Origin: Hyphococcus sp.
GTDB lineage: Bacteria > Pseudomonadota > Alphaproteobacteria > Caulobacterales > Parvularculaceae
Assembly: GCA_028281665.1 (NCBI GenBank)
Contig: JANQJK010000010.1
Coordinates: 1-64,000, forward strand
Reading direction: 5' to 3'
DNA length: 64,000 nucleotides
A model generated the notes under the pieces. The model saw nothing but the letters and a program-made list of their open reading frames with translations, was not told where the DNA came from and ran no database searches. Shown here one piece after another: positions 34,412 to 42,580 of this stretch. Within the stretch, counting starts at the first letter, position 1; each line of letters starts with the position of its first letter. The position numbers and the translations under genes are program-made.

Positions 34412-34771
34412 TCAGTCGTCGTGATCGCGCAGGGTGAAGTCGCCCGTCATCTTGTCTTTGACGCGGTAGCGCGCCTCGTCCTGTCGGCGAAACCGGCGCC
34501 GGGCTCGGGTCGCGTCGTCGGCGGCGCGATAGGCGGGCGGCGCGTCTTCAAGGGCCCTGGCGTCGTCAACCGTTCGGGCGTCGCGCGCGCGCGCGGCGCG
34601 GCGCGGTTTGATCCGGTAGCGACCCCGGCTCCGGGCTGGCGGCGGCGCGACATCCGGCTTCAGCGCAAGCAGGCCGATATCGCCGTCTGCGCCCTTCTCC
34701 TCGTTATGAAAATACCAGCCGGCAACCAGGATCCCGACGAGGATGACGCCCAGAAACTCAAGATTTTCCAC
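34412..34771 (-). CDS. Small membrane-anchored hypothetical protein
   Basis: 119 residues from a GTG at 34771 with AAGGA eight bases before it. The frame continues upstream to 34879 but that part is not protein-like. A membrane segment (FLGVILVGILVAGWYF) is followed by a basic, Arg/Ala/Asp-rich tail (about 40-119) that is probably disordered. No family is recognised. It lies between hemH and the UrcA gene. Confidence 0.65.
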   Translation of the reverse strand: MENLEFLGVILVGILVAGWYFHNEEKGADGDIGLLALKPDVAPPPARSRGRYRIKPRRAARARDARTVDDARALEDAPPAYRAADDATRARRRFRRQDEARYRVKDKMTGDFTLRDHDD

Positions 34772-34936
34772 AACAGCAATCCTTAACGGAACCGGCGAGC
34801 GGGGCGGAGCCCAACCCTGCGTGCTCGCGAAAATGCAAATGACGCGCCGGTCGTCGTTAACCAACGGCGTCAGGCGCATTCAAGGGCGCCGGCGCACAAA
34901 GGCGCCGACGCCCGCTGTCATGTTCGAAATAAGACT

Positions 34937-35260
34937 TTACTCCAGCGCGATCCGTATCGCCTCTTCGGTTTCGTTATGCAGGCTGCTGATCCGCGGATGA
35001 TCGATCTGGGACACAAGTTCGTCGGTCAGCTGCTCAATGCACATTGTTTCGAAGCGCCGCACTTCGAGCGACCGCGCGCCACTGTCTACGCAGGCGCGCT
35101 CGGCCTGCTTCGCAAGTCGGTCATAGACCCTGACTGCGCCGCTCGCGGTTTCCAGTTCATGCGCCTGATAGCTGAACTCGACGCTGTCGCGCGGGTCGGC
35201 GCTGGCCGGAAGGGCGACGAATGCTGCGGAAAGAGTGATAATCGTTGCTTTTACAAGCAT
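34937..35260 (-). CDS. UrcA family secreted protein
   Basis: 107 residues. A signal peptide (about 1-21, ending PASA) is followed by VEFSYQAHELETASGAVRVY and DRLAKQAERACVDSG, the UrcA family pattern with two cysteines in the mature part. UrcA proteins are small exported proteins common in Caulobacterales and Sphingomonadales and were first noted as uranium-responsive. A ribosome site GGAG precedes the start. It is monocistronic. Confidence 0.85.
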   Translation of the reverse strand: MLVKATIITLSAAFVALPASADPRDSVEFSYQAHELETASGAVRVYDRLAKQAERACVDSGARSLEVRRFETMCIEQLTDELVSQIDHPRISSLHNETEEAIRIALE

Positions 35261-35453
35261 GGGGCTTCTCCATTGGTTATCGTTGGTCGCGCCCCGTGCG
35301 CATCAGCGACGCCATTGATACGCAATGAAAGCTGCGCCGCTGCTGCCCCAATATAGTGCGTTCATGATGCGCATTGTTCAACGCGCCTCATCGCAGGCAG
35401 AGCCCGTTCCGCCGATTCCAGCGGCGCGACATGCAGCCGAAAAGCTTTTGCGC

Positions 35454-36314
35454 CTAGTTTGTCGAAGCGTCGTTTAACGACCAGTCATATTCGTAGCGGC
35501 GGATTTCCTCCGCGCCCTCAAGGGCCTCGCCAAGCGCGGGGTCCGCATAAAGACGAATATGATTGAGGATGTTCTCTTCGGTTTCGCCGAAATCCTCGCG
35601 AAACCATGCGTATATCTTTGATGCGGTCACACGGCCCTTTTGGTCGACCGACACGCCGCGCGGGTGATTGACATAGGCCCGCGCCTGTTCGTCGAGGGCG
35701 CGATCGACCGATGCGCCGTCATAGGCCTGCGGGCGCAGGTCGGGGCAGCCGATGGAGGCGCAGTTTACGGCGTAGTGAATGCGCGGCTCATTGAACACGG
35801 CGCGGATGATGGCGTGTTCAATATCGTTCAGAGACAGTGCTTCGCCGCGGACGGTGACAAGTTTGTCGTCCCACGGGCCGTCAAAGTCGAAGGGTCCGGA
35901 TTTGATCTTCCGGATCGATGTGAGCGGGTAATGATCGAGGATGAGTGCAATCGTGACGGCGTTATAAAGATTGATCCAGTAGCTGAGCTGTTCGTCTGAG
36001 GACAGCAGCGTCGGATCCGTCGCCTCAAGCATGGCGACGTAGCCGTCCAGCCCTTTGCGGTCTTCCTGTGTAACGGCGCCGTAGCGCACGCGGGCGACGC
36101 CGTCATCCTCCGCCGCCACGTATCGTTCAAGGAACGTGTTCCACGCCGTATTGTCGACGGTAAGCGAGGACTGGTCGCTGCTTTGGGCGAATGCCGGGAA
36201 GTCGAGATCGGCCGCGGGTATAAACCGCCGCTCGATAGCCGTTTGCGCCGATGCGCAGCCGACGAACGCCAAACAAAAAAGGGCAAGTGCGAAGGGTCTG
36301 AAAACGGCAATCAT
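35454..36314 (-). CDS. DUF547 domain exported protein
   Basis: 286 residues. A signal peptide, possibly a lipoprotein signal at LAFVGC, is followed by the DUF547 domain: EQLSYWINLYNAVTIALILD, SLNDIEHAIIRAVFNEPRIH and YAVNCASIGCPDLRPQAY. The conserved Asn-Ala and Cys/His residues recall a cysteine-protease-like fold, but no activity has been assigned to the family. It is monocistronic. Confidence 0.9.
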   Translation of the reverse strand: MIAVFRPFALALFCLAFVGCASAQTAIERRFIPAADLDFPAFAQSSDQSSLTVDNTAWNTFLERYVAAEDDGVARVRYGAVTQEDRKGLDGYVAMLEATDPTLLSSDEQLSYWINLYNAVTIALILDHYPLTSIRKIKSGPFDFDGPWDDKLVTVRGEALSLNDIEHAIIRAVFNEPRIHYAVNCASIGCPDLRPQAYDGASVDRALDEQARAYVNHPRGVSVDQKGRVTASKIYAWFREDFGETEENILNHIRLYADPALGEALEGAEEIRRYEYDWSLNDASTN

Positions 36315-36390
36315 GTGTGCGAACGTATAGCGCTGGGCGGGCAGGCGCCAATGACCTTGACGTGATGCATGCGTGAGCGCCTTGCCGGCA

Positions 36391-38691
36391 TCACGCAGAT
36401 TTTTCAGCCCAGCTCCGGTGTTCCTTGTCCAGCTCGTAGGCGGCCATTGCGGCGAGGGTCACAATGTCGCCGACCCCGGCACCGACCTGTGCGATCTGAA
36501 CAGGCTTTTCCATGCCGATGAGGACCGGCCCCAGCACCATGGCGCCGCCGATCTCGCCGAGCAGTTTCGTTGAGATCGCCGCGGAGTGCACGCCCGGCGT
36601 GATCAGCACATTCGCCTCGCCCTTGAGGCGCGAGAACGGATAGAGCTGGCGCAGCTTTTCATTGAGCGCCATGCGCGGGGTCATTTCGCCCTCATATTCG
36701 AAGTCGACTTCGCTTCGCTGGTCGAGAATGCCGACGGCGCCGGCGACGCGCCTGGAGTGCTCGGTATTCGGATTGCCGAAATTCGAATAGGAAACGAAGG
36801 CGACTTTCGGGTCAAAGCTGAGATGGCGAGCGGCGTGCGCGACCTGCACGGCGATCTCCGCAAGGTCCGGCGAACTCGGCAGTTCCGTGACATTGGTGTC
36901 GGCGACGAACAGCGTGCGGTTCTTGGTGAGGATAATCGACATGCCGATGATGCGCTCGCCGGGGCGGGCGTCCAGGGCGAGGCGCACATTGCCCAGCGCG
37001 ACGTCATAGTGGCGTGTTACGCCGGTCACCATGCCGTCGGCGTGGCCATGGGCGAGCATGCAGGCGGCGTAAACGTTCCGGTCCTGATTGACGAGACGCT
37101 GGGCGTCCCGGCGCAGATATCCCTGTCGTTGCAGGCGCTTGTACAAGTATTCTGTGTAGGTTGCATTATGCGGCGCCGTGCGGGAGTGGTAGCTCTCAAA
37201 TTTCGTATTGACCGGCAGCCCCGCGTCGGCGAGGGCGTTCTTGATCATTTCCTCGCGCCCGATCAGCACCGGCGTGCCGAGCCCTTCCTGCTGGAACGTA
37301 TAGGCCGCGCGGACCACCGCCTCTTCCTCACCCTCGGTGAAGACAACGCGCTTGGGCGTCTCTGACGCGCGCAAGGAAGCGAAAATTTTCTGCAGGAACG
37401 ATGCAGAGGGGTCGAGCCGTGCCGCGAGCGCATGCTTATATGTCGAAAGATCTTCGATCGGCTTGCGGGCAACGCCCGTGTCGGCCGCCGCCTTTGCGAC
37501 GGCGGGCGGGATTTCCGAAATGAGACGCGGATCGAACGGCGTCGGAATGATGTAGCCGGGCCCGTATTTGAGGCGCTTGCCATAGGCGGCGGCGACCTCG
37601 TCGGGCACGTCCTCCCGGGCGAGTTTGGCCAGCGCTTCGGCGCAGGCGATCTTCATCTCATCGTTGATCGTGCGGGCGCGGGCGTCGAGCGCGCCTCGGA
37701 AAATGTAGGGAAAGCCGAGGACGTTGTTGACCTGGTTCGGATAGTCCGAGCGGCCCGTGGCGACGATGGCGTCCTTCCGCACGGCCTCGATGTCTTCGGG
37801 GAGGATTTCCGGCGTCGGATTGGCCATAACGAAGACAATCGGGTTCTTCGCCATGGACTTGATCATGTCTTTCGTCACCGCGCCGGCGACGGAGAGGCCG
37901 ATGCAGACATCGGCGCCGTCAAGGGCCTCAGCGAGGGAGCGTTTGTCGGTCTCGACCGCATGGGCCGAGCGCCACTGATCCATGCGCGCGGGCCGGCCCT
38001 TGTAAAGAACGCCCTTTGAATCGCAGACCAGCGCGTTGTCATGGGGCAGGCCCATAGCCTTGATCAGCCCGATCACGGAAAGCGCCGACGAGCCGGCGCC
38101 GGAAACCGCGACCTTGATGTCCTTGATCGACTTGCCGGTGATGTCGAGGGCGTTGAGGAGGCCCGCCGCCGCGATGATCGCCGTCCCGTGCTGGTCGTCA
38201 TGAAAGACAGGGATGTCCATCAGCTCTTTGAGACGCTGTTCGATCACGAAGCTTTCCGGCGCGGCGATGTCTTCCAGATTGATGCCGCCAAAGGCCGGAC
38301 CGAGATATTTCACGGCGTTTACGAAGGCGTCGGGATCCTTTGTGTCGACTTCGATGTCGACCGAATCGATGTCGGCGAACCGTTTGAAGAGGACCGACTT
38401 CCCTTCCATGACCGGTTTTGAGGCGAGGGCGCCGAGATCGCCCATGCCCAAAATCGCGGTGCCGTTGGAAATGACGGCGACCATATTGCCCTTCGACGTG
38501 TAATCGTAAGCGGTATCCGGATCGTCGGCGATGGCCCTGACCGGCGCTGCGACGCCGGGGCTGTATGCGAGCGACAAATGCCGCTGGGTGACCATGGGCT
38601 TGGTCGGCGTGATCTCAAGCTTGCCGGGCTTGCCGCGCTTATGAAACTCAAGGGCTTCTTCGTCGGAAACCTTGATCGTGTCGTCGTCCAT
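36391..38691 (-). CDS. maeB: NADP-dependent malic enzyme with phosphotransacetylase-like domain
   Basis: 766 residues from ATG 38691, five bases after GGGGAG; a longer frame to 38826 is not used. The malic enzyme part (about 1-430) contains SLAYSPGVAAPVRAI, VFHDDQHGTAIIAAAGLLNA and VSGAGSSALSVIGLI. The C-terminal part (about 440-766) is phosphate acetyltransferase-like (LALDARPGERIIGMSIILTK). This MaeB architecture decarboxylates malate to pyruvate, and the C-terminal part binds acetyl-CoA as a regulator. Confidence 0.96.
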   Translation of the reverse strand: MDDDTIKVSDEEALEFHKRGKPGKLEITPTKPMVTQRHLSLAYSPGVAAPVRAIADDPDTAYDYTSKGNMVAVISNGTAILGMGDLGALASKPVMEGKSVLFKRFADIDSVDIEVDTKDPDAFVNAVKYLGPAFGGINLEDIAAPESFVIEQRLKELMDIPVFHDDQHGTAIIAAAGLLNALDITGKSIKDIKVAVSGAGSSALSVIGLIKAMGLPHDNALVCDSKGVLYKGRPARMDQWRSAHAVETDKRSLAEALDGADVCIGLSVAGAVTKDMIKSMAKNPIVFVMANPTPEILPEDIEAVRKDAIVATGRSDYPNQVNNVLGFPYIFRGALDARARTINDEMKIACAEALAKLAREDVPDEVAAAYGKRLKYGPGYIIPTPFDPRLISEIPPAVAKAAADTGVARKPIEDLSTYKHALAARLDPSASFLQKIFASLRASETPKRVVFTEGEEEAVVRAAYTFQQEGLGTPVLIGREEMIKNALADAGLPVNTKFESYHSRTAPHNATYTEYLYKRLQRQGYLRRDAQRLVNQDRNVYAACMLAHGHADGMVTGVTRHYDVALGNVRLALDARPGERIIGMSIILTKNRTLFVADTNVTELPSSPDLAEIAVQVAHAARHLSFDPKVAFVSYSNFGNPNTEHSRRVAGAVGILDQRSEVDFEYEGEMTPRMALNEKLRQLYPFSRLKGEANVLITPGVHSAAISTKLLGEIGGAMVLGPVLIGMEKPVQIAQVGAGVGDIVTLAAMAAYELDKEHRSWAEKSA

Positions 38692-38858
38692 GCGGGCTCC
38701 CCGTTCTTGTTTGACAACCCGACTTAGCCAAGTCGCCGAGCCGGCACAATGACGACCGGGCGGCGCGCCGGGTAAATTCGCGTTCAGCAATTGCTCGCGC
38801 CCTTGTCGCGGGCGTGATGGGGTCATATGTCAGGCGTCCATTTGAAAGCGACCCCAAG

Positions 38859-39446
38859 ATGTTCATCCAGACCGAAGACACGCCGAACCCGCAATCCATG
38901 AAATTCGTTCCCGGAAGGGCTGTCCTTGGCGACGGCGAACTGGGGATCGACTTCCCGACCCTTGAGACCGCGAAGGCGGGCTCGCCTCTCGCCGCGCTCC
39001 TGTTTGAGACCGACGGCGTCATGGCCGTCTATCTCGGGGCCGATTTCATCACGGTGACGAAGGCCGAGGCGGTTGAGTGGCTTCACATCAAGCCGGCGAT
39101 CCTCGGCGCCATCGCTGATTTCTTCACTGCCGGCCTGCCGGTGCTCAATGAAGGCGCGGCGCCGTCGTCCTCACCCGCAACGTCTCTCGACGACTATGAG
39201 GGCGAAGACCGCGAAACCGTAGAGCAGATCATCGAGCTGATCGAAACGCGCGTGCGCCCGGCAGTCGCAGCGGACGGCGGAGATATCGTCTTCAAGCATT
39301 TCGAACCGCGCACCGGCGTTGTCTTTCTCTCCATGCAGGGCGCCTGCGCCGGGTGTCCGTCATCGACCATGACTCTGAAGGCCGGCATCGAGAACATGCT
39401 GAAGCACTACGTGCCGGAAGTCGTCAAAGTCGAAGCGGCGGTCTGA
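38859..39446 (+). CDS. NifU family Fe-S carrier (NfuA/Nfu1-like)
   Basis: 195 residues from ATG 38859 (MFIQTEDTPNPQSMKFVPG). The N-terminal Nfu domain spans about 1-88 and the NifU C-terminal domain about 110-190, with the cluster-binding CxxC in QGACAGCPSSTMTLK. It carries [4Fe-4S] clusters to client enzymes. It is divergent from maeB and followed by dodecin. Confidence 0.94.
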   Translation: MFIQTEDTPNPQSMKFVPGRAVLGDGELGIDFPTLETAKAGSPLAALLFETDGVMAVYLGADFITVTKAEAVEWLHIKPAILGAIADFFTAGLPVLNEGAAPSSSPATSLDDYEGEDRETVEQIIELIETRVRPAVAADGGDIVFKHFEPRTGVVFLSMQGACAGCPSSTMTLKAGIENMLKHYVPEVVKVEAAV

Positions 39447-39524
39447 GACGCTCTTTTAAACCTGCGTGATTTGCGCAACCATCGTGCCCGCGCGGGGGTC
39501 CGCCTCAACCAAAGGAGATGCCTA

Positions 39525-39734
39525 ATGTCAGATAATGTCTATTCCGTCAGCAAAGTCGTCGGCACGTCCAAAAAGTCTATCGAGGCGGCGATTGAAAACG
39601 CCATCGAGACGACGGCGAAGTCCGTCAAAAACCTGGACTGGTTTGAGGTCGTTTCCACCCGCGGTTATCTCGACGAGGGAAAGGTCAGGTATTACCAGGT
39701 GACGCTGGAAATCGGTTTCCGCTACGAGAAATAA
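39525..39734 (+). CDS. Dodecin (flavin-storage protein)
   Basis: 69 residues from ATG 39525 after AAAGGAG. SVSKVVGTSKKSIEAAIENA and the flavin-stacking Trp in NLDWFEVVSTRGYL are the dodecin signature. It forms a hollow dodecamer that binds FMN or riboflavin dimers. It stands alone and is followed by a hairpin. Confidence 0.95.
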   Translation: MSDNVYSVSKVVGTSKKSIEAAIENAIETTAKSVKNLDWFEVVSTRGYLDEGKVRYYQVTLEIGFRYEK

Positions 39735-39735
39735 A

Positions 39736-39760
39736 TGGGGAGCAATTGAATCGCTCCCCA
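39736..39760. terminator. Hairpin between dodecin and the YjzC-like gene, possible shared terminator
   Basis: TGGGGAGC (39736-39743) pairs with GCTCCCCA (39753-39760) around nine bases. Six Ts occur about 16 bases later on the plus strand. It lies between two convergent genes and could end both. Confidence 0.6.
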
Positions 39761-39782
39761 CCATAAACGCGCACTTTTTTAA

Positions 39783-39947
39783 TTACGCATACTGAATAAG
39801 TGTCCAGTAAACCGCCTTGCCATTGTGCGGTGGCATAGTGTTTCCTTTTGCGATGGGTGCCGTAGTCGATGGAGTATCGTTACTCCGCCAAACTCCACTC
39901 TCAGGACATTTTTCGCCAGTACGCGCTTTAGTGCCAATAGGTGCCAT
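39783..39947 (-). CDS. 54-aa YjzC-like small protein
   Basis: The minus strand encodes 54 residues: MAPIGTKARTGEKCPESGVW followed by a segment with TPSTTAPIAKGNTMPP and the ending AVYWTLIQYA. AGGAGG lies five bases before the ATG. The opening GTKARTGEKCPESGVW recalls the small YjzC-type proteins (GxxAxxSGxY pattern), often a single zinc-ribbon-like or beta unit of unknown function. It is preceded by a 307-base leader with three hairpins. Confidence in the gene is high because start, ribosome site and composition agree; the function is unknown. Confidence 0.82.
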   Translation of the reverse strand: MAPIGTKARTGEKCPESGVWRSNDTPSTTAPIAKGNTMPPHNGKAVYWTLIQYA

Positions 39948-39978
39948 TTCGGCCTCCTTTTCTGAAGTTAAACACTTT

Positions 39979-40091
39979 CCGAGGAGGCCAAGATCAGGTT
40001 ACAAAACTGATTCATGTGTGACCGAGACCTCCTCGGTACGCAACGAACCCAATGGCAGTTGGGTTCAGGGGCGGATCGCAAGATTCGCCCC
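39979..40091 (-). promoter_or_regulatory. Three-hairpin structured leader upstream of the YjzC-like gene
   Basis: CCGAGGAGG (39979-39987) pairs with CCTCCTCGG (40028-40036), enclosing a smaller ATCAG/CTGAT hairpin. GAACCCAA (40045-40052) pairs with TTGGGTTC (40059-40066). GGGGCGGAT (40068-40076) pairs with ATTCGCCCC (40083-40091), including one G-T pair. In the minus-strand transcript these precede the small gene; on the plus strand they would be a free-standing RNA. The rest of the 307-base gap (39948-40254) shows nothing else definite. Confidence 0.55.
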
Positions 40092-40254
40092 ATCCTCTCT
40101 GAATGGAGTGATTTGAGTGCTTAGTGCAAGAGTGACTGATAAAGAATCACCCTCCTCTGAATCTCATGATTTGGCGTTGGTAGTCAATGCAAGGCTCCAT
40201 ATGTTGTGTTTTACGCTTGTCGCTAGGGAACCGATGTAGGTATGTGGAAAATTC

Positions 40255-40848
40255 ATGTCTGACAGAATTATCAACGACGAGGCGCTGGACGTTCTGTTCC
40301 GCGAGGCGCGGACCCGCAATGGCTGGGAATCGCGGGAGGTGTCGCGGCCTTTGATGCAGGCGATCTACGATCTGATGAAGTGGGGCGCCACCTCCGCCAA
40401 TTGCAGCCCGGCGCGCTTTGTTTTTGTTGCGTCGGAGGAAGGCAAGGCGCGCCTGGCGCCCCATCTCGCCGAGGGCAATCGCGAAAAGACCATGGCGGCG
40501 CCCTGCTGCGTGATCGTCGCCCATGATATGTCGTTCCATGAGCATTTGCCCAAACTTTTTCCGCATGCGAATGCAAAAAGCTGGTTTGACGGAAATGACG
40601 CGCTGATCGAGGAGACGGCCTTTCGCAATGGGACGCTACAGGGCGCATATTTCATGATCGCCGCCCGCGCCCTCGGCCTCGATTGCGGCCCCATGTCCGG
40701 TTTCGACAAGGATGGCGTCGACAAGGAGTTCTTCGCCGGCGCCGAATATCGGTCGAACTTCCTCTGCAATATCGGTTATGGCACGGACGAAAATCTCTTC
40801 CCGCGCAGCCCGCGGTTTGATTTTGAAGAGATCTGCAAGATTGTCTGA
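40255..40848 (+). CDS. Malonic semialdehyde reductase-like nitroreductase (RutE/YcdL type)
   Basis: 197 residues. The FMN-binding nitroreductase fold is shown by [57 protein letters not shown] and [20 protein letters not shown]. This is the RutE/HadB-like branch that reduces malonic semialdehyde to 3-hydroxypropionate in pyrimidine breakdown. No rut neighbours are present, so the physiological substrate is uncertain. Confidence 0.9.
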   Translation: MSDRIINDEALDVLFREARTRNGWESREVSRPLMQAIYDLMKWGATSANCSPARFVFVASEEGKARLAPHLAEGNREKTMAAPCCVIVAHDMSFHEHLPKLFPHANAKSWFDGNDALIEETAFRNGTLQGAYFMIAARALGLDCGPMSGFDKDGVDKEFFAGAEYRSNFLCNIGYGTDENLFPRSPRFDFEEICKIV

Positions 40849-40869
40849 CCGGCGTCAGCGTTTCACCGC

Positions 40870-41514
40870 GTGCTGATCCTTGCTGTCGATACGGCCCTGC
40901 AACGATGCTCCATCGCAATTCTTCGCGACGGCCAACCTCTGGCGGTTGAAGTTGAGGACCGCGAAAAAGGCCACGCCGAACGCATCGCGCCGATGGCGGC
41001 GGCTGCGTTTCGCGGCGCTGGCGTCGCTCCTAATGATCTTGACCGTATCGGCGTTGTGGTCGGCCCCGGCGGGTTTACGGGCGTGCGTGTGGGGCTTTCC
41101 TTCTCCCGCGCCATGGGGCTCGCCGCCGGCGCCGAAACAGTCGGCGTCACCAGCCTCGCGGCGCTGGCCAGCGGTTCAGACGCCGATGGCGGCGATATAG
41201 CGGCCGTCATCGATGCGCGGCGCGGTCAGGTCTATGGGGCGCTTTATCGTGACGGTCTGTGCGTGGTTGCGCCCTTCGTCGCCGATCCGGAAGAAGCGGC
41301 TGCGCGCCTTGCCGCTGCGGCGCCGGGCCCCTTGTCGCTCGTCGGCACGGGCGCCGGGCTGTTGCCGCCCCGCGCGGGATGGGTGGAGGCCAGCGGCGAT
41401 CGCCAGATTGACCCTGTTGTCGTTGCAAGGCTGGCGGCCGAGGCGCTGCCGCCGGACGGTTCGCCCGCGCCGCTCTATCTTCGCCCGCCGGACGCCAGGC
41501 CGCAAAAATCATGA
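40870..41514 (+). CDS. tsaB: tRNA threonylcarbamoyladenosine synthesis protein TsaB
   Basis: 214 residues with a GTG start. The ASKHA fold begins LILAVDTALQRCSIAILRDG. GVVVGPGGFTGVRVGLSFSR is the diagnostic block. TsaB partners TsaD and TsaE in forming t6A37 on ANN-decoding tRNAs. It overlaps rimI by four bases (ATGA), a conserved pairing. Confidence 0.94.
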   Translation: MLILAVDTALQRCSIAILRDGQPLAVEVEDREKGHAERIAPMAAAAFRGAGVAPNDLDRIGVVVGPGGFTGVRVGLSFSRAMGLAAGAETVGVTSLAALASGSDADGGDIAAVIDARRGQVYGALYRDGLCVVAPFVADPEEAAARLAAAAPGPLSLVGTGAGLLPPRAGWVEASGDRQIDPVVVARLAAEALPPDGSPAPLYLRPPDARPQKS

Positions 41515-41957
41515 CCGAGTACCTGGTGCGAAAGGCCCTGAAATCTGATGCAGCGGTTCTTGAGGCTCTTGAACACGACGCTTTTGGCGATCGCAGCTGG
41601 GGCGCCGCCGGCGTTGCCGGCAGTTTTGGCGCGCCGGGCGTTGAAATCCTCTTCTGCTCGCGATCCGGGGCGCAGCCGGTCGGTTTCGCCATCTGGCGGG
41701 CCTTGCCGGGCGAGGCGGAACTTCTATCCATCGGCGTTGCGCCCGACCGGCGGCGCGGCGGAGCCGGCGCTGCGCTGCTTGACGCCGTGATCGATGCAGC
41801 GGGGCGCGTCGGGGCGCGTGCGATACATTTGGAAGTCGATCCGGGCAACAGGGCGGCGATGGCGCTTTATATCCGCGCGGGATTTGCGGAAACCGGCCGG
41901 CGCAAGGCCTATTACCGTTCTGGGGCCGATGCGACGCTTATGAGCAAGCGCGTGTAA
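41511..41957 (+). CDS. rimI: Ribosomal protein alanine N-acetyltransferase RimI-like
   Basis: 148 residues. It is a GNAT enzyme with the acetyl-CoA loop in LLSIGVAPDRRRGGAGAALL and the RimI block LEVDPGNRAAMALYIRAGF ending in AYYR. The start ATG overlaps the tsaB stop. It acetylates the N-terminal alanine of bS18 or other proteins. Confidence 0.9.
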   Translation: MTEYLVRKALKSDAAVLEALEHDAFGDRSWGAAGVAGSFGAPGVEILFCSRSGAQPVGFAIWRALPGEAELLSIGVAPDRRRGGAGAALLDAVIDAAGRVGARAIHLEVDPGNRAAMALYIRAGFAETGRRKAYYRSGADATLMSKRV

Positions 41958-42027
41958 AAAAACTCGCTTTTCAGTTGAAACGGATGCGTCGCAAAGGGAT
42001 AAGGGTTGCGCTATAAGGAGAGCGATC

Positions 42028-42444
42028 GTGGATCGTCTTGAAAAACTCTGCATCGCAAAAGGCATGCGCATGACCGAGCAGCGCAAGGTCATCGCGCGGG
42101 TTCTTTCCATCGCCGACGACCATCCGGATGTGGAAGAAATCCATCGGCGCGCCGCCGAGATAGACGAAAATATCTCCATCGCCACGGTTTATCGCACGAT
42201 GCGCCTTTTCGAAGAATCCGGCGTCGTGGAACGTCATGACTTTCAGGACGGCCGCGCCCGCTACGAAGAGGCCAGCGAACAGCACCATGACCACCTTATC
42301 GATCTGCGCAGCGGCGACGTGATTGAGTTCGTGAGTGAAGAGATCGAGAAGCTGCAACAGCGCATCGCGGAGGAACATGGCTACAAGCTGGTCGACCACC
42401 GCCTGGAACTCTACGGCGTACCGCTGAAAAAAGCCGAAAACTGA
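42028..42444 (+). CDS. fur: Fur family metalloregulator
   Basis: 138 residues from a GTG with AAGGAG upstream. The winged helix (about 1-80) contains SIATVYRTMRLFEESGVVER. The metal-site blocks are RHDFQDGRARYE and EASEQHHDHLIDLRSGDVIE. The CxxC structural zinc site is absent, as in alphaproteobacterial Fur/Mur. It could respond to iron or manganese. The next gene is a di-iron ferritin-like protein, a plausible target. Confidence 0.92.
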   Translation: MDRLEKLCIAKGMRMTEQRKVIARVLSIADDHPDVEEIHRRAAEIDENISIATVYRTMRLFEESGVVERHDFQDGRARYEEASEQHHDHLIDLRSGDVIEFVSEEIEKLQQRIAEEHGYKLVDHRLELYGVPLKKAEN

Positions 42445-42503
42445 AAAGCGTCGCGTTATTGGCGGGTTTGTTAACGGAATCCGCCAAAATTTGTCTGCTA
42501 TTG

Positions 42504-42539
42504 TTGACAATCCCCGGTAAACTCACGAGTGTACTACAC
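42504..42539 (+). promoter_or_regulatory. Candidate -35 box and palindrome before the ferritin-like gene
   Basis: TTGACA at 42504-42509 is a perfect -35 hexamer. GTGTACTACAC at 42529-42539 is an 11-bp palindrome lying where a -10 box would be expected. No clean -10 hexamer is seen at the usual spacing. The palindrome may be an operator. It does not resemble a classical Fur box. Confidence 0.4.
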
Positions 42540-42580
42540 TGAACGGTTTACCTGACCGATGCTGCGCCAAGGAGAGAGTC

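Noticed and set aside
39817..40116. A 99-codon open frame on the plus strand
   Set aside because: It is antisense to the 54-residue YjzC-like gene and lacks a ribosome site.
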